DNA of 64,000 nt from Firmicutes bacterium UBA3572 (GTDB lineage Bacteria > Bacillota > Desulfotomaculia > Desulfotomaculales > Desulforudaceae): positions 10,079 to 74,078 of the forward strand of contig DFNH01000024.1 of assembly GCA_002375985.1 (NCBI GenBank), read 5' to 3'. The notes below the pieces were generated by a model. That model had not been told where the DNA came from. It was given only the letters and a program-made list of their open reading frames with translations, and ran no database searches. The translations under genes and the position numbers were made by a program. How positions within the stretch are numbered: the first letter of the stretch is position 1; each line of letters begins with the position of its first letter. Shown in pieces: positions 50,809 through 59,686 of the stretch.

Positions 50809-50843
50809 AGAATACAGAATTCAGAAGTCAGAAGTTAGAATGG
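50809..50843. repeat. heptanucleotide tandem repeat AGAANNN x5
   Basis: Units AGAATAC, AGAATTC, AGAAGTC, AGAAGTT, AGAATGG follow each other, just upstream of the isocitrate dehydrogenase start. Confidence 0.85.
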
Positions 50844-50870
50844 GAACACGGAAACCGGCTCCCGCACCGG

Positions 50871-51002
50871 GCCGGAAAACGGCGACTGGCTCCTTTTTCA
50901 AAAACTTCCCTAACGCCTTGAGAGCACGAGACTGCCGGGAACCATCAGGGCGTCCTGATCGCACCTGACGCCGGAAAAAGGTGCCTGTACCCGTTTTCCG
51001 GG
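50871..51002. repeat. imperfect palindromic element (ACTGGCTCC / GTGCCTGT arms)
   Basis: Ends GCCGGAAAACGGCGACTGGC and GTGCCTGTACCCGTTTTCCG are inverted with the same T-T mismatches as the copy at 22040. It separates leuD-like from the isocitrate dehydrogenase gene. Confidence 0.85.
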
Positions 51003-51038
51003 GCCTTTCCTTTTCGGAGCCTTATCTCCTTTTCCGGG

Positions 51039-51127
51039 CCGGAAAGGGGGACAGGCACCTTTTCCGGATGTCCCTTGTACCAACAAGAGATAAGCTATCT
51101 TCCGGAAAAGGAGCCAGTCCCCGGTTC
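51039..51127. repeat. imperfect palindromic element (ACAGGCACC / GGAGCCAGT arms)
   Basis: Ends CCGGAAAGGGGGACAGGCAC and GGAGCCAGTCCCCGGTTCCG are inverted. Its arm order is the reverse of the copy at 50871. Confidence 0.8.
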
Positions 51128-51149
51128 CGCGTTTCCGGCCCGTCCTTTT

Positions 51150-51650
51150 TTAGTCGAGGTGGAAGCCGCCGTGTTTGCGAAAGTGGGCGGCGAGCCCGCC
51201 GTCGTTCAGGATCTTTAGCATCACCGGCGGCAGCGGGGTGATCTTGAGTTCCAGCCCCCGCGTCCGGTTGTAAAGCATCCCGGCCGCCAGATCGACCTCC
51301 AGGCGGTCGCCCGGCCCGATAGTGCTGGTGTCACACTCTACCACCGGCAGGCCGGTATTGATGGCGTTGCGGTAGAAAATGCGCGCGAAAGAACGGGCGA
51401 TCACGGCGGAGATGCCGGCGTGCTTGATGGCCAGCGGCGCCTGTTCCCGGGAGGAACCGCAGCCGAAGTTCCGTCCGGCCACGATGAAATCCCCGGGGGT
51501 GATCTTGGTGTAGAAGTTGGGGTCTAAGTCCTCCATCACGTGCCGCGCCAGCTCGGCCATGTCCAGGGTCTTGAACTTGTACTTGCCCGAGATGATGTAG
51601 TCGGTGTTGATATCGTCGCCGAAGGTATGCGCTTTACCCGCCAGCAGCAC
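51150..51650 (-). CDS. aconitase/isopropylmalate isomerase family, small subunit
   Basis: The 166-residue swivel-domain subunit contains TFGDDINTDYIISGKYKFKT and VAGRNFGCGSSREQAPLAIK, the LeuD/homoaconitase small-subunit series. GTG 51650 has AGGTGA 7 nt upstream and lies 11 bp after the large-subunit stop. Substrate assignment depends on context: citrate/isocitrate (with the neighbouring synthase and dehydrogenase), isopropylmalate or homocitrate. Confidence 0.88.
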   Translation of the reverse strand: MLLAGKAHTFGDDINTDYIISGKYKFKTLDMAELARHVMEDLDPNFYTKITPGDFIVAGRNFGCGSSREQAPLAIKHAGISAVIARSFARIFYRNAINTGLPVVECDTSTIGPGDRLEVDLAAGMLYNRTRGLELKITPLPPVMLKILNDGGLAAHFRKHGGFHLD

Positions 51651-51661
51651 TTTTGTGTCAC

Positions 51662-52918
51662 CTACTTCACGAATTCTCTGGGATCGGTGATTTTTCCGGT
51701 TATGGCCGCCGCGGCCACGGCCGCGGGCGACGCCAGGTAGATTTCGGCGTTCCGGTTGCCCATCCGGCCCTTGAAATTCCGGTTCGCCGTGGAGATCACC
51801 CGGTCCCCGTCCGCCGGCACCCCGTTGTGGGTACCGACGCACGGCCCGCAGCCCGGTGTGACCACCGCGGCGCCGGCCCGGACCAGCGTCTCCAGGGTGC
51901 CGTCGCGCAGGGCGTCCAGGTAAACCTGCCGGGAGGCGGGCGCGACGATGAAACGCACGGACGGGGATACCCGCCGGCCGCGCAGGATGGAAGCCGCCAC
52001 CTGCAGATCCTCCAGCCGCCCGTTCGTGCAGGTGCCCAAAACGGCTTCGTCCACCGTCAGGCCGGCCACTTCGCGCAGCGGAACCACATTATCCACGCGG
52101 TGCGGCCGGGCAACTTGCGGTTCCAGCGTCGTAACATCGTATTCCAGAACCTTTGCGTAAACGGCGTCCGGGTCGGGGGCCACCGGCGTAAACGTCCGTC
52201 GGCCGTACCGCTGCACCCAGGTCGCCGTCTTTTCGTCCGCCTCCATGAGCCCCGCTTTGGCCCCCATCTCCACGGCCATGTTGGCTATGGTAAAGCGGGC
52301 CTCCATGGACAGGTTCCGGACGGCTTCCCCACCGAATTCGACGGACATATAGGTGGCACCATCGGCGGTAACCTGTCCGATCAAATACAGGATCAGGTCT
52401 TTGCTGTAAACCCCGGGGGGCAGTACCCCGTGACACTCAAACCGCAGCGTCGGCGGCACCTTAAACCACATCCGGCCCGATATCATGGCCGCCGCCAGGT
52501 CGGTGGAACCCACCCCGGTGGCAAAGGCGTTTAAGGCACCGTAAGTACAGGTATGCGAATCGGCACCGACCACCAGGGAACCCGGCCCCACTACGCCCGA
52601 TTCCAGCATGACTTGGTGGCAAACCCCATCGCCTATGTCGTACAGCCGGCAGCCGGTCTCCCGCGCAAAGTCGCGCATGAGCTTGTGGAGGTTAGACACG
52701 CCCTCGTTCGGGCTGGGGGCGCTGTGGTCAATCACCAGCGCCACCCGGGACGGGTCATAAAGCGCACGCCCAGCCATTTCCCGGAAGGCGTTGATAGCCA
52801 GAGGCGAAGTGCCGTCCTGGCCCATAATAAAGTCCACTTCGGCGATCACAATATCCCCGGCATACGCTTGGCGGCCGGATTTGCGGGACAGGATTTTCTC
52901 AATAATCGTCTGCCCCAT
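51662..52918 (-). CDS. aconitase/isopropylmalate isomerase family, large subunit
   Basis: The 418-residue protein has the 4Fe-4S cysteines in VLGTCTNGRLEDLQVAASIL near residue 295 and TPGCGPCVGTHNGVPADGD near 355. It also has DHSAPSPNEGVSN near 100 and VVGADSHTCTYGALNAFATG near 140. It belongs to the LeuC/homoaconitase (HACN) group. Its start overlaps the upstream synthase gene by 20 bp, which indicates a single operon. Neighbours favour a role as aconitase in 2-oxoglutarate formation; leucine synthesis is the alternative. Confidence 0.88.
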   Translation of the reverse strand: MGQTIIEKILSRKSGRQAYAGDIVIAEVDFIMGQDGTSPLAINAFREMAGRALYDPSRVALVIDHSAPSPNEGVSNLHKLMRDFARETGCRLYDIGDGVCHQVMLESGVVGPGSLVVGADSHTCTYGALNAFATGVGSTDLAAAMISGRMWFKVPPTLRFECHGVLPPGVYSKDLILYLIGQVTADGATYMSVEFGGEAVRNLSMEARFTIANMAVEMGAKAGLMEADEKTATWVQRYGRRTFTPVAPDPDAVYAKVLEYDVTTLEPQVARPHRVDNVVPLREVAGLTVDEAVLGTCTNGRLEDLQVAASILRGRRVSPSVRFIVAPASRQVYLDALRDGTLETLVRAGAAVVTPGCGPCVGTHNGVPADGDRVISTANRNFKGRMGNRNAEIYLASPAAVAAAAITGKITDPREFVK

Positions 52919-54065
52919 GCTTCACCCTCTTTCCAAGTCCGAAATGATCTGCGTACATATACATCAGTTCCTTGTCAAACAATGAGCGTTTGAGGGACAC
53001 CGCCGCAGCCCGGATTTCCGGAAGCAGCTCCTGGGCCTGGTGCCGCGACAGGTGGATACCGTACTCGGCAAACTTGGCGCGGATGGCGGCCGTACCGGAA
53101 TGCTTGCCGATGACGATCTGGCGCTGCAGACCCACCTCTTCCGGCGAAAAGGCCTCGTATGTGCCCGGGTATTTCAGGGCGCCGTCGGCGTGGATCCCGG
53201 ATTCGTGGGCGAACATGTTCGACCCCACAATGGCCTTCCAGGCCGGGAGTTCCCGCCCCGAGGCCCGGGAGACATACTCCGCCACCTCGCGGAATAGTTC
53301 GGTGTTGAAGTTAAGGTCGATGCCGTAGAGGTACTTCAGCCCCATGACCACTTCTTCCAGGGCGGCGTTGCCGGCCCGTTCGCCCAAGCCCAATACGGTA
53401 ACCCCGACGTAGTTGGCACCGGCCTTGACGCCGGCCAGGGCGTTGGCCGTAGCCAACCCGAAGTCGTTGTGGGTGTGCATTTCGATGTCCAAATCGGGCA
53501 CCTGGGTGCGGAGATACTGGATGTACTCCATGGTAGTAAAAGGTTCCAAGATGCCCACCGTGTCGCAATACCGCAGGCGATCGGCCCCAGCCTCCTTGGC
53601 CGCGCGGGCGAACTGGACCAAAAACTCCGGATCGCTGCGGGAGGCGTCTTCGGCGTTGACCGACACGTACACCCCGTGTTGCTTGGCAAACACGGTGGCG
53701 TTGACCATCTGTTCCAGCACCCACTCCCGGCTGGCCTGCAGCTTGTGTTTGATGTGGATGTCGGAAGTGGATATCGAAATGGCTACCGCATCCACACCGC
53801 AGGACAAAGAGGCTTCTATGTCCTTGATCACCGGCCGGTTCCAGCCCATGATGCTGGCCTTAAGACCGAGGGTGCAGATCTTACGGATGGCCTTCGCTTC
53901 GTCGCTACCCATCACCGGGATACCGGCCTCGATCTGGTGCACGCCCAGCTCGTCCAACAATTTGGCGATCCGCACCTTTTCGTGGTTAGCGAACACCACC
54001 CCTGCCGTCTGCTCGCCGTCGCGCAGGGTCGTGTCCACGATCTGAATGTTTCTTTGCTGTTCCAT
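52899..54065 (-). CDS. homocitrate synthase / Re-citrate synthase family protein
   Basis: The 388-residue acyltransferase of the isopropylmalate/homocitrate synthase group has NIQIVDTTLRDGEQTAGVVF, the metal histidines in EMHTHNDFGLATANALAGV and HESGIHADGALKYPGTYEAF. It lacks the LeuA C-terminal regulatory domain. NifV-like proteins of this size include the Re-citrate synthase of Clostridium kluyveri. Lysine is made here from aspartate (lysC present) and no nif genes are seen, so citrate rather than homocitrate is the more likely product. AGGAGGGG precedes the ATG. Confidence 0.8.
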   Translation of the reverse strand: MEQQRNIQIVDTTLRDGEQTAGVVFANHEKVRIAKLLDELGVHQIEAGIPVMGSDEAKAIRKICTLGLKASIMGWNRPVIKDIEASLSCGVDAVAISISTSDIHIKHKLQASREWVLEQMVNATVFAKQHGVYVSVNAEDASRSDPEFLVQFARAAKEAGADRLRYCDTVGILEPFTTMEYIQYLRTQVPDLDIEMHTHNDFGLATANALAGVKAGANYVGVTVLGLGERAGNAALEEVVMGLKYLYGIDLNFNTELFREVAEYVSRASGRELPAWKAIVGSNMFAHESGIHADGALKYPGTYEAFSPEEVGLQRQIVIGKHSGTAAIRAKFAEYGIHLSRHQAQELLPEIRAAAVSLKRSLFDKELMYMYADHFGLGKRVKHGADDY

Positions 54066-54124
54066 ACCCCCACCCCTCCTGCAACTACCTTACCCGATAA
54101 CTTAAAAGCAATCAAACCTTATTT

Positions 54125-55567
54125 TTATTGATCCAGCTTTTCTTTTAAGAGGGCGTTAACCAGGCCCGGATTGGCCTTGCCCCTGGTTTCCTTCATCACC
54201 TGGCCCACCAAGAAGCCCAGCGCCTTACTCTTGCCCTGCCGGTAGTCCGCCACGGGACCCGGGTTGGCCGCCAGCACCCTGTCCACCACGGGGGCCAGCA
54301 CCTTGGGGTCGGTGATCTGCACCAACCCCTTCTCGGCCACCACCGCCTGTGGTTCCTTACCGGTGGCGAACATTTCCTCCAGGACTCCCTTGGCGATCTT
54401 GCCGCTAATGGTGCCGTCGTCGATCAGTCGCAGCAGGGCGGCAAGGCCGCCGGGGCGCACGCGGCATTCCCCGATTTCCACCTGCGCGGCGTTCAACAAA
54501 CGGGCCAGGTCGCCCATCACCCAATTGGCCACCACTTTCGGGTGCGGATATTGACGGACACATTCCTCGAAATAGTCGGCCGTTTCGCGGGCGGCGGTGA
54601 GCACTCGCGCGTCATATTCGGAAAGGCCGAATTCATCCTGGTAGCGGCGCCGCCGCGCGGCGGGCAACTCGGGCAGTTCCCGGCGCACGCGTTCGATCCA
54701 GGACGGACTGATCACCAGGGGCACCAGGTCGGGATCGGGGAAATAGCGGTAGTCGTGCGCCTCCTCTTTGCTCCGCATGGAGACGGTGATGCCCTTTTCC
54801 TCATCCCACGACCGCGTCTCCGGCACGACCCGGCCGCCTGCGGCGCACACCTCGATCTGGCGCGCGATTTCGAACTCCAGGGCTTTTTCCACCGCCCGGA
54901 AGGAATTCAGGTTCTTGATCTCGGTTTTGGTGCCCAGGACGTCGCTTCCCCGCGGCCGTACCGACACGTTGGCGTCGCAGCGCAGCGAGCCCTCCTCCAT
55001 TTTGCAGTCGGAAACCCCGGTGTATTGGATCACCGTCTTCAACTCCGACAGGTACGCGCGGGCGGCCTGCGCCGACCGGATATCGGGCGCAGAAACGATC
55101 TCCAATAGCGGCACGCCGGTGCGGTTGTAATCGACCAGTGCGTAGGACCCTTTTCCCCCTTCCCGGTGAATCAGCTTCCCGGCGTCCTCTTCCATGTGCA
55201 CGCGGACGATCCCGCAGCGGTGCGTCCGGCCGTCGTCGGTCTGGTAATCCAGATAGCCGTCATAGGACAAGGGCAGGTCATACTGGGAAATCTGGTAATT
55301 TTTTGGCAAGTCCGGGTAAAAATAATGCTTCCGGTCGAACTTGCAGAAACGGGCCACCTCACAGTTTAATGCCAGCGCCACTTTGATACCGTATTCCACC
55401 ACCTGGCGGTTCAGCACGGGGAGGGTGCCCGGCAGGCCCAGGCAGACCGGACAGACGTGCGTATTCTGGGTGCCGCCGAAGGCGGTGCTGGAGTGGCAGA
55501 AGATCTTGGAAGCGGTTTTTAGTTCCACGTGGACTTCTAAACCGATGACCGCTTCGTAATCACGCAT
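54125..55567 (-). CDS. gatB: Asp-tRNA(Asn)/Glu-tRNA(Gln) amidotransferase subunit B
   Basis: The 480-residue subunit binds misacylated tRNA and carries the kinase-like activation site. It opens YEAVIGLEVHVELKTASKIF and has KHYFYPDLPKNYQISQYDLP near residue 85, EEDAGKLIHREGG and a C-terminal YqeY-like tail domain (KANPGLVNALLKEKL). Its ATG overlaps the gatA stop (TAATG). Confidence 0.97.
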   Translation of the reverse strand: MRDYEAVIGLEVHVELKTASKIFCHSSTAFGGTQNTHVCPVCLGLPGTLPVLNRQVVEYGIKVALALNCEVARFCKFDRKHYFYPDLPKNYQISQYDLPLSYDGYLDYQTDDGRTHRCGIVRVHMEEDAGKLIHREGGKGSYALVDYNRTGVPLLEIVSAPDIRSAQAARAYLSELKTVIQYTGVSDCKMEEGSLRCDANVSVRPRGSDVLGTKTEIKNLNSFRAVEKALEFEIARQIEVCAAGGRVVPETRSWDEEKGITVSMRSKEEAHDYRYFPDPDLVPLVISPSWIERVRRELPELPAARRRRYQDEFGLSEYDARVLTAARETADYFEECVRQYPHPKVVANWVMGDLARLLNAAQVEIGECRVRPGGLAALLRLIDDGTISGKIAKGVLEEMFATGKEPQAVVAEKGLVQITDPKVLAPVVDRVLAANPGPVADYRQGKSKALGFLVGQVMKETRGKANPGLVNALLKEKLDQ

Positions 55568-57045
55568 TATCGACTCACTCCTCCCCCGCCAAGCGGCGGC
55601 CGCCGCCGGTGATGATCGGTACTCTGTTGAAAAGTATACCCGGCGCGGAGCAACGTGCCTTCCGCAAAGGGCTTACCGATAAGCTGAATCCCAACCGGCA
55701 ACCCGTTCAGAAAACCGCCCGGCAGGGATACCGCCGGCAGCCCGGCCAGGTTCACGGCCAGCGTAAAAACGTCCGAAAGGTACATCTTGATGGGATCCTC
55801 GGTTTTATCCCCGATCGGAAAAGCCGGCTCCGGCGTAGTCGGCGCCAGGAGCAGGTCGAACTTTTCGAAGGCTTGTTCAAAATCCCGGCGAATCAGGGTA
55901 CGCACCCGCAACGCCTTCAGGTAATAGGCATCGTAGTACCCGGCGGACAGGGCGTAAGTACCCAGCATGATCCGCCGCTTCACCTCGGCCCCGAATCCCC
56001 GGCGGCGCGTCGCCCGCGTCATATCGATGACGTTGTCTTGATCCGGCATCCGGTACCCGTAGCGCACTCCGTCGTACCGGGCCAGGTTGGAGCTGGCCTC
56101 GGCGGGCGCGATCAGGTAATAGGCCGGCAGGGCGTACGCGGTATGCGGCAGCGTGACCTCCTCCAGGCAGGCGCCCCGCGCCTCCAGTACCGCGGCGGCC
56201 TCCTTCACGATCTGCCGCACCCCCTCGTCCAGGCCGGAGTCCAGGTACTCACGGGGGAGACCGATCCGAAGACCCCGGACATCGTCCACCAGGAAGGAGG
56301 TGTAATCCACCGCCTCACCCGGCGCAGAAGTGCTGTCGCGTGCATCGTGTCCAGAGATGGCGTTCAAGACGAGGGCGCAGTCCGTGAAATCCCGGGTAAT
56401 GGGACCGATCTGGTCCAGGGAAGAAGCGAAAGCCACCAGCCCGTAGCGGGAAACCAGGCCGTAAGTAGGTTTCATCCCCACCACCCCGCACAGGGCGGCC
56501 GGCTGCCGGATCGAACCCCCGGTGTCCGAGCCCAGGGCGCAAATGGCGGTACCGGCCGCCACCGCCGCCGCCGAACCGCCGCTGGACCCGCCCGGCACCC
56601 GGTTCGGATCCCAGGGATTGCGGGTCGCAAAATAGGCGGAGTGCTCGGTGGACGATCCCATGGCAAACTCGTCCATGTTGGTCTTGCCGATGAGCACCGC
56701 TTTTTGAGCGTTTAGCCTTTCGACTACGGTGGCGTCGTAAGGAGGTACGAAATTGTGCAACATCTTGGACGCACAGGTGGTCACGAGACCCCTGGTGCAG
56801 ATGTTGTCCTTAATCCCGAAAGGAATCCCGGCCAACGGCGCCAACTCCCCGCCGGCACGCAATTCCCGGTCGACCGCGGCGGCGCGGGCCAAGGCACCGT
56901 CCCGGTCCAGGGTGAGATAGGACCGCACCGTTTCTTCTACGGCGGCGATACGTTCAAAGACGGCCCGGCAAATCTCGACGGCTGAAACCTCCCGGCGCAC
57001 CAGTAACCTGTGCAACTCGTGGGCCGGTAGATAATAAAGATCCAA
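55567..57045 (-). CDS. gatA: Asp-tRNA(Asn)/Glu-tRNA(Gln) amidotransferase subunit A
   Basis: The 492-residue amidase releases ammonia from glutamine for GatB. The Ser-cisSer-Lys triad is visible in GIPFGIKDNICTRG (Lys near 79), VPGGSSGGSAAAVAAG (Ser near 154) and ALGSDTGGSIRQPAALCG (Ser near 178). The C-terminus ends in an Arg/Gly-rich tail (HHRRRPPLGGGGVSR) a little longer than usual. Confidence 0.97.
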   Translation of the reverse strand: MDLYYLPAHELHRLLVRREVSAVEICRAVFERIAAVEETVRSYLTLDRDGALARAAAVDRELRAGGELAPLAGIPFGIKDNICTRGLVTTCASKMLHNFVPPYDATVVERLNAQKAVLIGKTNMDEFAMGSSTEHSAYFATRNPWDPNRVPGGSSGGSAAAVAAGTAICALGSDTGGSIRQPAALCGVVGMKPTYGLVSRYGLVAFASSLDQIGPITRDFTDCALVLNAISGHDARDSTSAPGEAVDYTSFLVDDVRGLRIGLPREYLDSGLDEGVRQIVKEAAAVLEARGACLEEVTLPHTAYALPAYYLIAPAEASSNLARYDGVRYGYRMPDQDNVIDMTRATRRRGFGAEVKRRIMLGTYALSAGYYDAYYLKALRVRTLIRRDFEQAFEKFDLLLAPTTPEPAFPIGDKTEDPIKMYLSDVFTLAVNLAGLPAVSLPGGFLNGLPVGIQLIGKPFAEGTLLRAGYTFQQSTDHHRRRPPLGGGGVSR

Positions 57046-57086
57046 AGGTGGAAATCACTCCCAGTATAAAAATGCGCAGGCTTCCG

Positions 57087-57368
57087 TTAGATAATCCGGG
57101 GCACTTTAAAAAACCCGTCCTCTTTGTCGGGAGCGTTGCCGACTACGGCGTCGGGCGGTAGGTGCGGACCCACATGATCCTCACGGAAGACATTCTGCAG
57201 GGAAAGGACGTGGGCGGTGGGCGGTACATCCGCAGTGTCCAGTTCGTTCAGGATGGCCGCATATTCAAGAATTTTGGCCAACTGGGTCGTGTAGCGCTCC
57301 TTTTCCTCCTCGTCCAGCGCGAGTCTGGCTAGCAAGGCTACGTGCTCCACCTGGTCCTTCGTCAACAT
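57087..57368 (-). CDS. gatC: Asp-tRNA(Asn)/Glu-tRNA(Gln) amidotransferase subunit C
   Basis: The 93-residue linker subunit (LTKDQVEHVALLARLALDEE, LNELDTADVPPTAHVLSLQN, DGFFKVPRII) holds GatA and GatB together. I chose ATG 57368, 8 nt after GGGGG; ATG 57374 and GTG 57377 are in frame. It is the first gene of gatCAB. A DnaA-box element lies about 90 bp upstream. Confidence 0.94.
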   Translation of the reverse strand: MLTKDQVEHVALLARLALDEEEKERYTTQLAKILEYAAILNELDTADVPPTAHVLSLQNVFREDHVGPHLPPDAVVGNAPDKEDGFFKVPRII

Positions 57369-57454
57369 ACCCATCACCCCCGCAAAAATGCGGTATTATT
57401 ATATCAATTCCTGGTGCCCCAAGCAAGCTTTGAAAGCAGAGAGGACAAAGCTTT

Positions 57455-57500
57455 AAAAGGGGACAGGCATGTTTTGTGGATAAATGGCGGTTTATCCACA
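57455..57500 (-). repeat. 46-bp DnaA-box hairpin element, copy d
   Basis: On the plus strand AAAAGGGGACAGGCATGTTT precedes TGTGGATAA, 8 nt (ATGGCGGT), TTATCCACA. Both boxes are perfect. It lies between recN and gatC. A solo arm GCGCGGACAGGCAACTTTTT follows at 57511-57535. Confidence 0.95.
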
Positions 57501-57543
57501 GGGCGGAAGGCGCGGACAGGCAACTTTTTGCGCGGACCGCTTC

Positions 57544-59229
57544 TTACGCTTTGGCCATGGCGAGGAGTTCGCGGGCGTGTTTCCGGGCGGTTTCGGTGAT
57601 CCGGCGTCCGCCGCTCAGCATCCGGGCCAGTTCCTCTAAGCGGTCGTCCGCGTCCAGTACCGCAATCAGGGTGCGGGTCTGGCCGTCCGACGCCGCTTTG
57701 GCAATCCGCAGGTGCCGGTCGGCGTAGGCGGCGATGCGCGCGGCGTGCGTCACGCATACCACCTGGCGGTAACGCCCGATGGCCAAAAGCTTTTCGCCGA
57801 CCGCCTGGAGCGCCCGGCCGCCGATTCCCGCGTCCACCTCGTCAAAGATGAGGGTCGGGGTTTCGTCCAAAGCCGCCAGAATGGTCTTTAAGGCCAGCAT
57901 TATCCGGGAAAGTTCGCCGCCCGAAGCCACGCGGGCCAAAGGCCTGGGCGGTTCGCCGGGGTTGGCCGAAAACAAGAAGACCGCCTCTTCGCCGCCGCGG
58001 GCGTTCGGCCCTTCCAGGGGGCGCAAGTCTACCCGGAATTGCACGCTGCCCAGTTCCAGGGTCTTCAGTTCCCGCGTGACCCGTCTCTCCAGTTCACGCG
58101 CCGCCTGCTCCCGCAGGGCGGAAATCCGGGCCGCCAAGCCTTCCCACTCTTTGCGCAGGGCGGCAATGCGGTCCTGCAGGCCTTCCACTTCCGCTTCGCT
58201 CCCCAGCAGGCGATCCCGTTCGGCCGCCGCCTCTTCGCGGAAGGCCAGAATCTCCTCCACCGTCACCCCGTACTTTCGTTTCAGGTTCTCAATGAGGGCC
58301 AGCCGCGCCTCTACCGCATCCAACCGCTGCGGATCAAACGCGGCCCGTTCCCGCACCGCCGCCAGTTCCCGGGCAACTTCCTGCACCTGGCTCAGCACCG
58401 CTTCCAGGGTCTCGGCGCTCTCCCGCAGGGCACCGCTGAGGCGGTTCAGTTCGTGCAGATTCTTCAGAGCCCGCCCAATTTGCGCCACCGCCGCCTCCGC
58501 GTAGTCCTCGCCGCCGTACAGCACCTGGTAACTTTCATCCGCCAGGCGGGCGATCGACTCGGCGTGGGCCAAAAAGTCCCTTTCCTTGCGCAGCCGCTCT
58601 TCTTCGCCGGGTTCCAAGCCGGCGCGGTCGATTTCCTCCACCTGAAAACGGAGCACGTCCAGGCGCCGCGCCCGTTCCATCGCCGTAGCCTGGCAATCGG
58701 CAAGGGCTTTCCGGGCCGCCGCGAGCTCCCGGAACGTTTGCGTCAAAAGCCGCACCGCCTCCTGCAACTCCGGGCCGCCGCTTTGGTCCAGCAGTTCGCC
58801 GTGCCGCGCCTCCCGGAGCAGTAGCTGCTGTTCGCCCTGGCCGTGAAAATCAACCAGGCGCTGGCCGATTTCGCGGTAGAGGGAGACCGGTACGGTCCGG
58901 CTGTTGATCCGGTACAGGCTTTTCCCGTTGGCACCCAGTTCCCGGTTTAAAATCAGGAGGCCTTCATCGGGTTCAATCCCCGCCGCGGCCAGCGGCGCGG
59001 CCACGGTTTCCCGCCCTTGCAGGTCGAATACCGCCTCCAGGTAGGCCCGGGCGACACCGGTCCGCACGTAGCCGGCCGAAGCCCGGCGGCCCAGGACGAC
59101 CTGCAGAGCGTCTATGAGCAGGGACTTACCGGTCCCGGTCTCCCCGGTCAGCACGTTCAATCCGGGGCCGAACTCAATCTCCAGGTCATCTATCAAGGCA
59201 AAATTCTGTACGACCAATCTCTGGAGCAT
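57544..59229 (-). CDS. recN: DNA repair protein RecN
   Basis: The 561-residue SMC-like ATPase acts early in double-strand break repair. Walker A is in GETGTGKSLLIDALQVVLG near residue 30, the ABC signature in ASGGELSRIMLALKTILAAL near 440 and Walker B in LIFDEVDAGIGG near 465. The middle is coiled coil (about 155-370). It lies 4 bp after argR, the conserved Firmicute order. Confidence 0.97.
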   Translation of the reverse strand: MLQRLVVQNFALIDDLEIEFGPGLNVLTGETGTGKSLLIDALQVVLGRRASAGYVRTGVARAYLEAVFDLQGRETVAAPLAAAGIEPDEGLLILNRELGANGKSLYRINSRTVPVSLYREIGQRLVDFHGQGEQQLLLREARHGELLDQSGGPELQEAVRLLTQTFRELAAARKALADCQATAMERARRLDVLRFQVEEIDRAGLEPGEEERLRKERDFLAHAESIARLADESYQVLYGGEDYAEAAVAQIGRALKNLHELNRLSGALRESAETLEAVLSQVQEVARELAAVRERAAFDPQRLDAVEARLALIENLKRKYGVTVEEILAFREEAAAERDRLLGSEAEVEGLQDRIAALRKEWEGLAARISALREQAARELERRVTRELKTLELGSVQFRVDLRPLEGPNARGGEEAVFLFSANPGEPPRPLARVASGGELSRIMLALKTILAALDETPTLIFDEVDAGIGGRALQAVGEKLLAIGRYRQVVCVTHAARIAAYADRHLRIAKAASDGQTRTLIAVLDADDRLEELARMLSGGRRITETARKHARELLAMAKA

Positions 59230-59233
59230 CGCT

Positions 59234-59686
59234 TCACCCCTCCAGCAGGGCTGCCAGCCGTTTTTTTAGTGCGGGCACCAGCTTTTGGGACCTAACGGCC
59301 ACAAAGATGGTATCGTCACCGGCCACCGTACCCAGAATCTCCGGCCACCCGGCGTGGTCCAGGCCCGAAGCCACCCCTTGGGCCGCCCCCGGCAGGGTCT
59401 TGACCACAACCAGACTCTCGTTGGCGGACACTTCGCAGACGTAATCCCGGAATAGACGCCGTATCCGGTCCTCGGTAAGCGCCGCCGGGGATTCACCGGG
59501 GGCCAGATAGCGCACCATCCGCCCGTCGGAGGCCTTCACCAGTCCCAGTTCCTTAATGTCCCGGGAAACGGTGGCCTGGGTGACCTTGAATCCGGCCTTC
59601 CGGAGGGCAGCGGCCAGTTCACTCTGGGTACCGACCGGCTGCCGGTGAATTATTTCCAGGATCTGCCGCTGGCGCCTGGCCTTCAC
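59234..59686 (-). CDS. argR: arginine repressor ArgR
   Basis: The 150-residue regulator has an N-terminal winged helix (RRQRQILEIIHRQPVGTQSE, KVTQATVSRDIKELGLVKA) and a C-terminal hexamerisation and arginine-binding domain (VAGDDTIFVAVR). GTG 59686 gives the usual N-terminus and has GGTGG 5 nt upstream. It overlaps the 3' end of the methyltransferase gene by 68 bp. Confidence 0.94.
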   Translation of the reverse strand: MKARRQRQILEIIHRQPVGTQSELAAALRKAGFKVTQATVSRDIKELGLVKASDGRMVRYLAPGESPAALTEDRIRRLFRDYVCEVSANESLVVVKTLPGAAQGVASGLDHAGWPEILGTVAGDDTIFVAVRSQKLVPALKKRLAALLEG

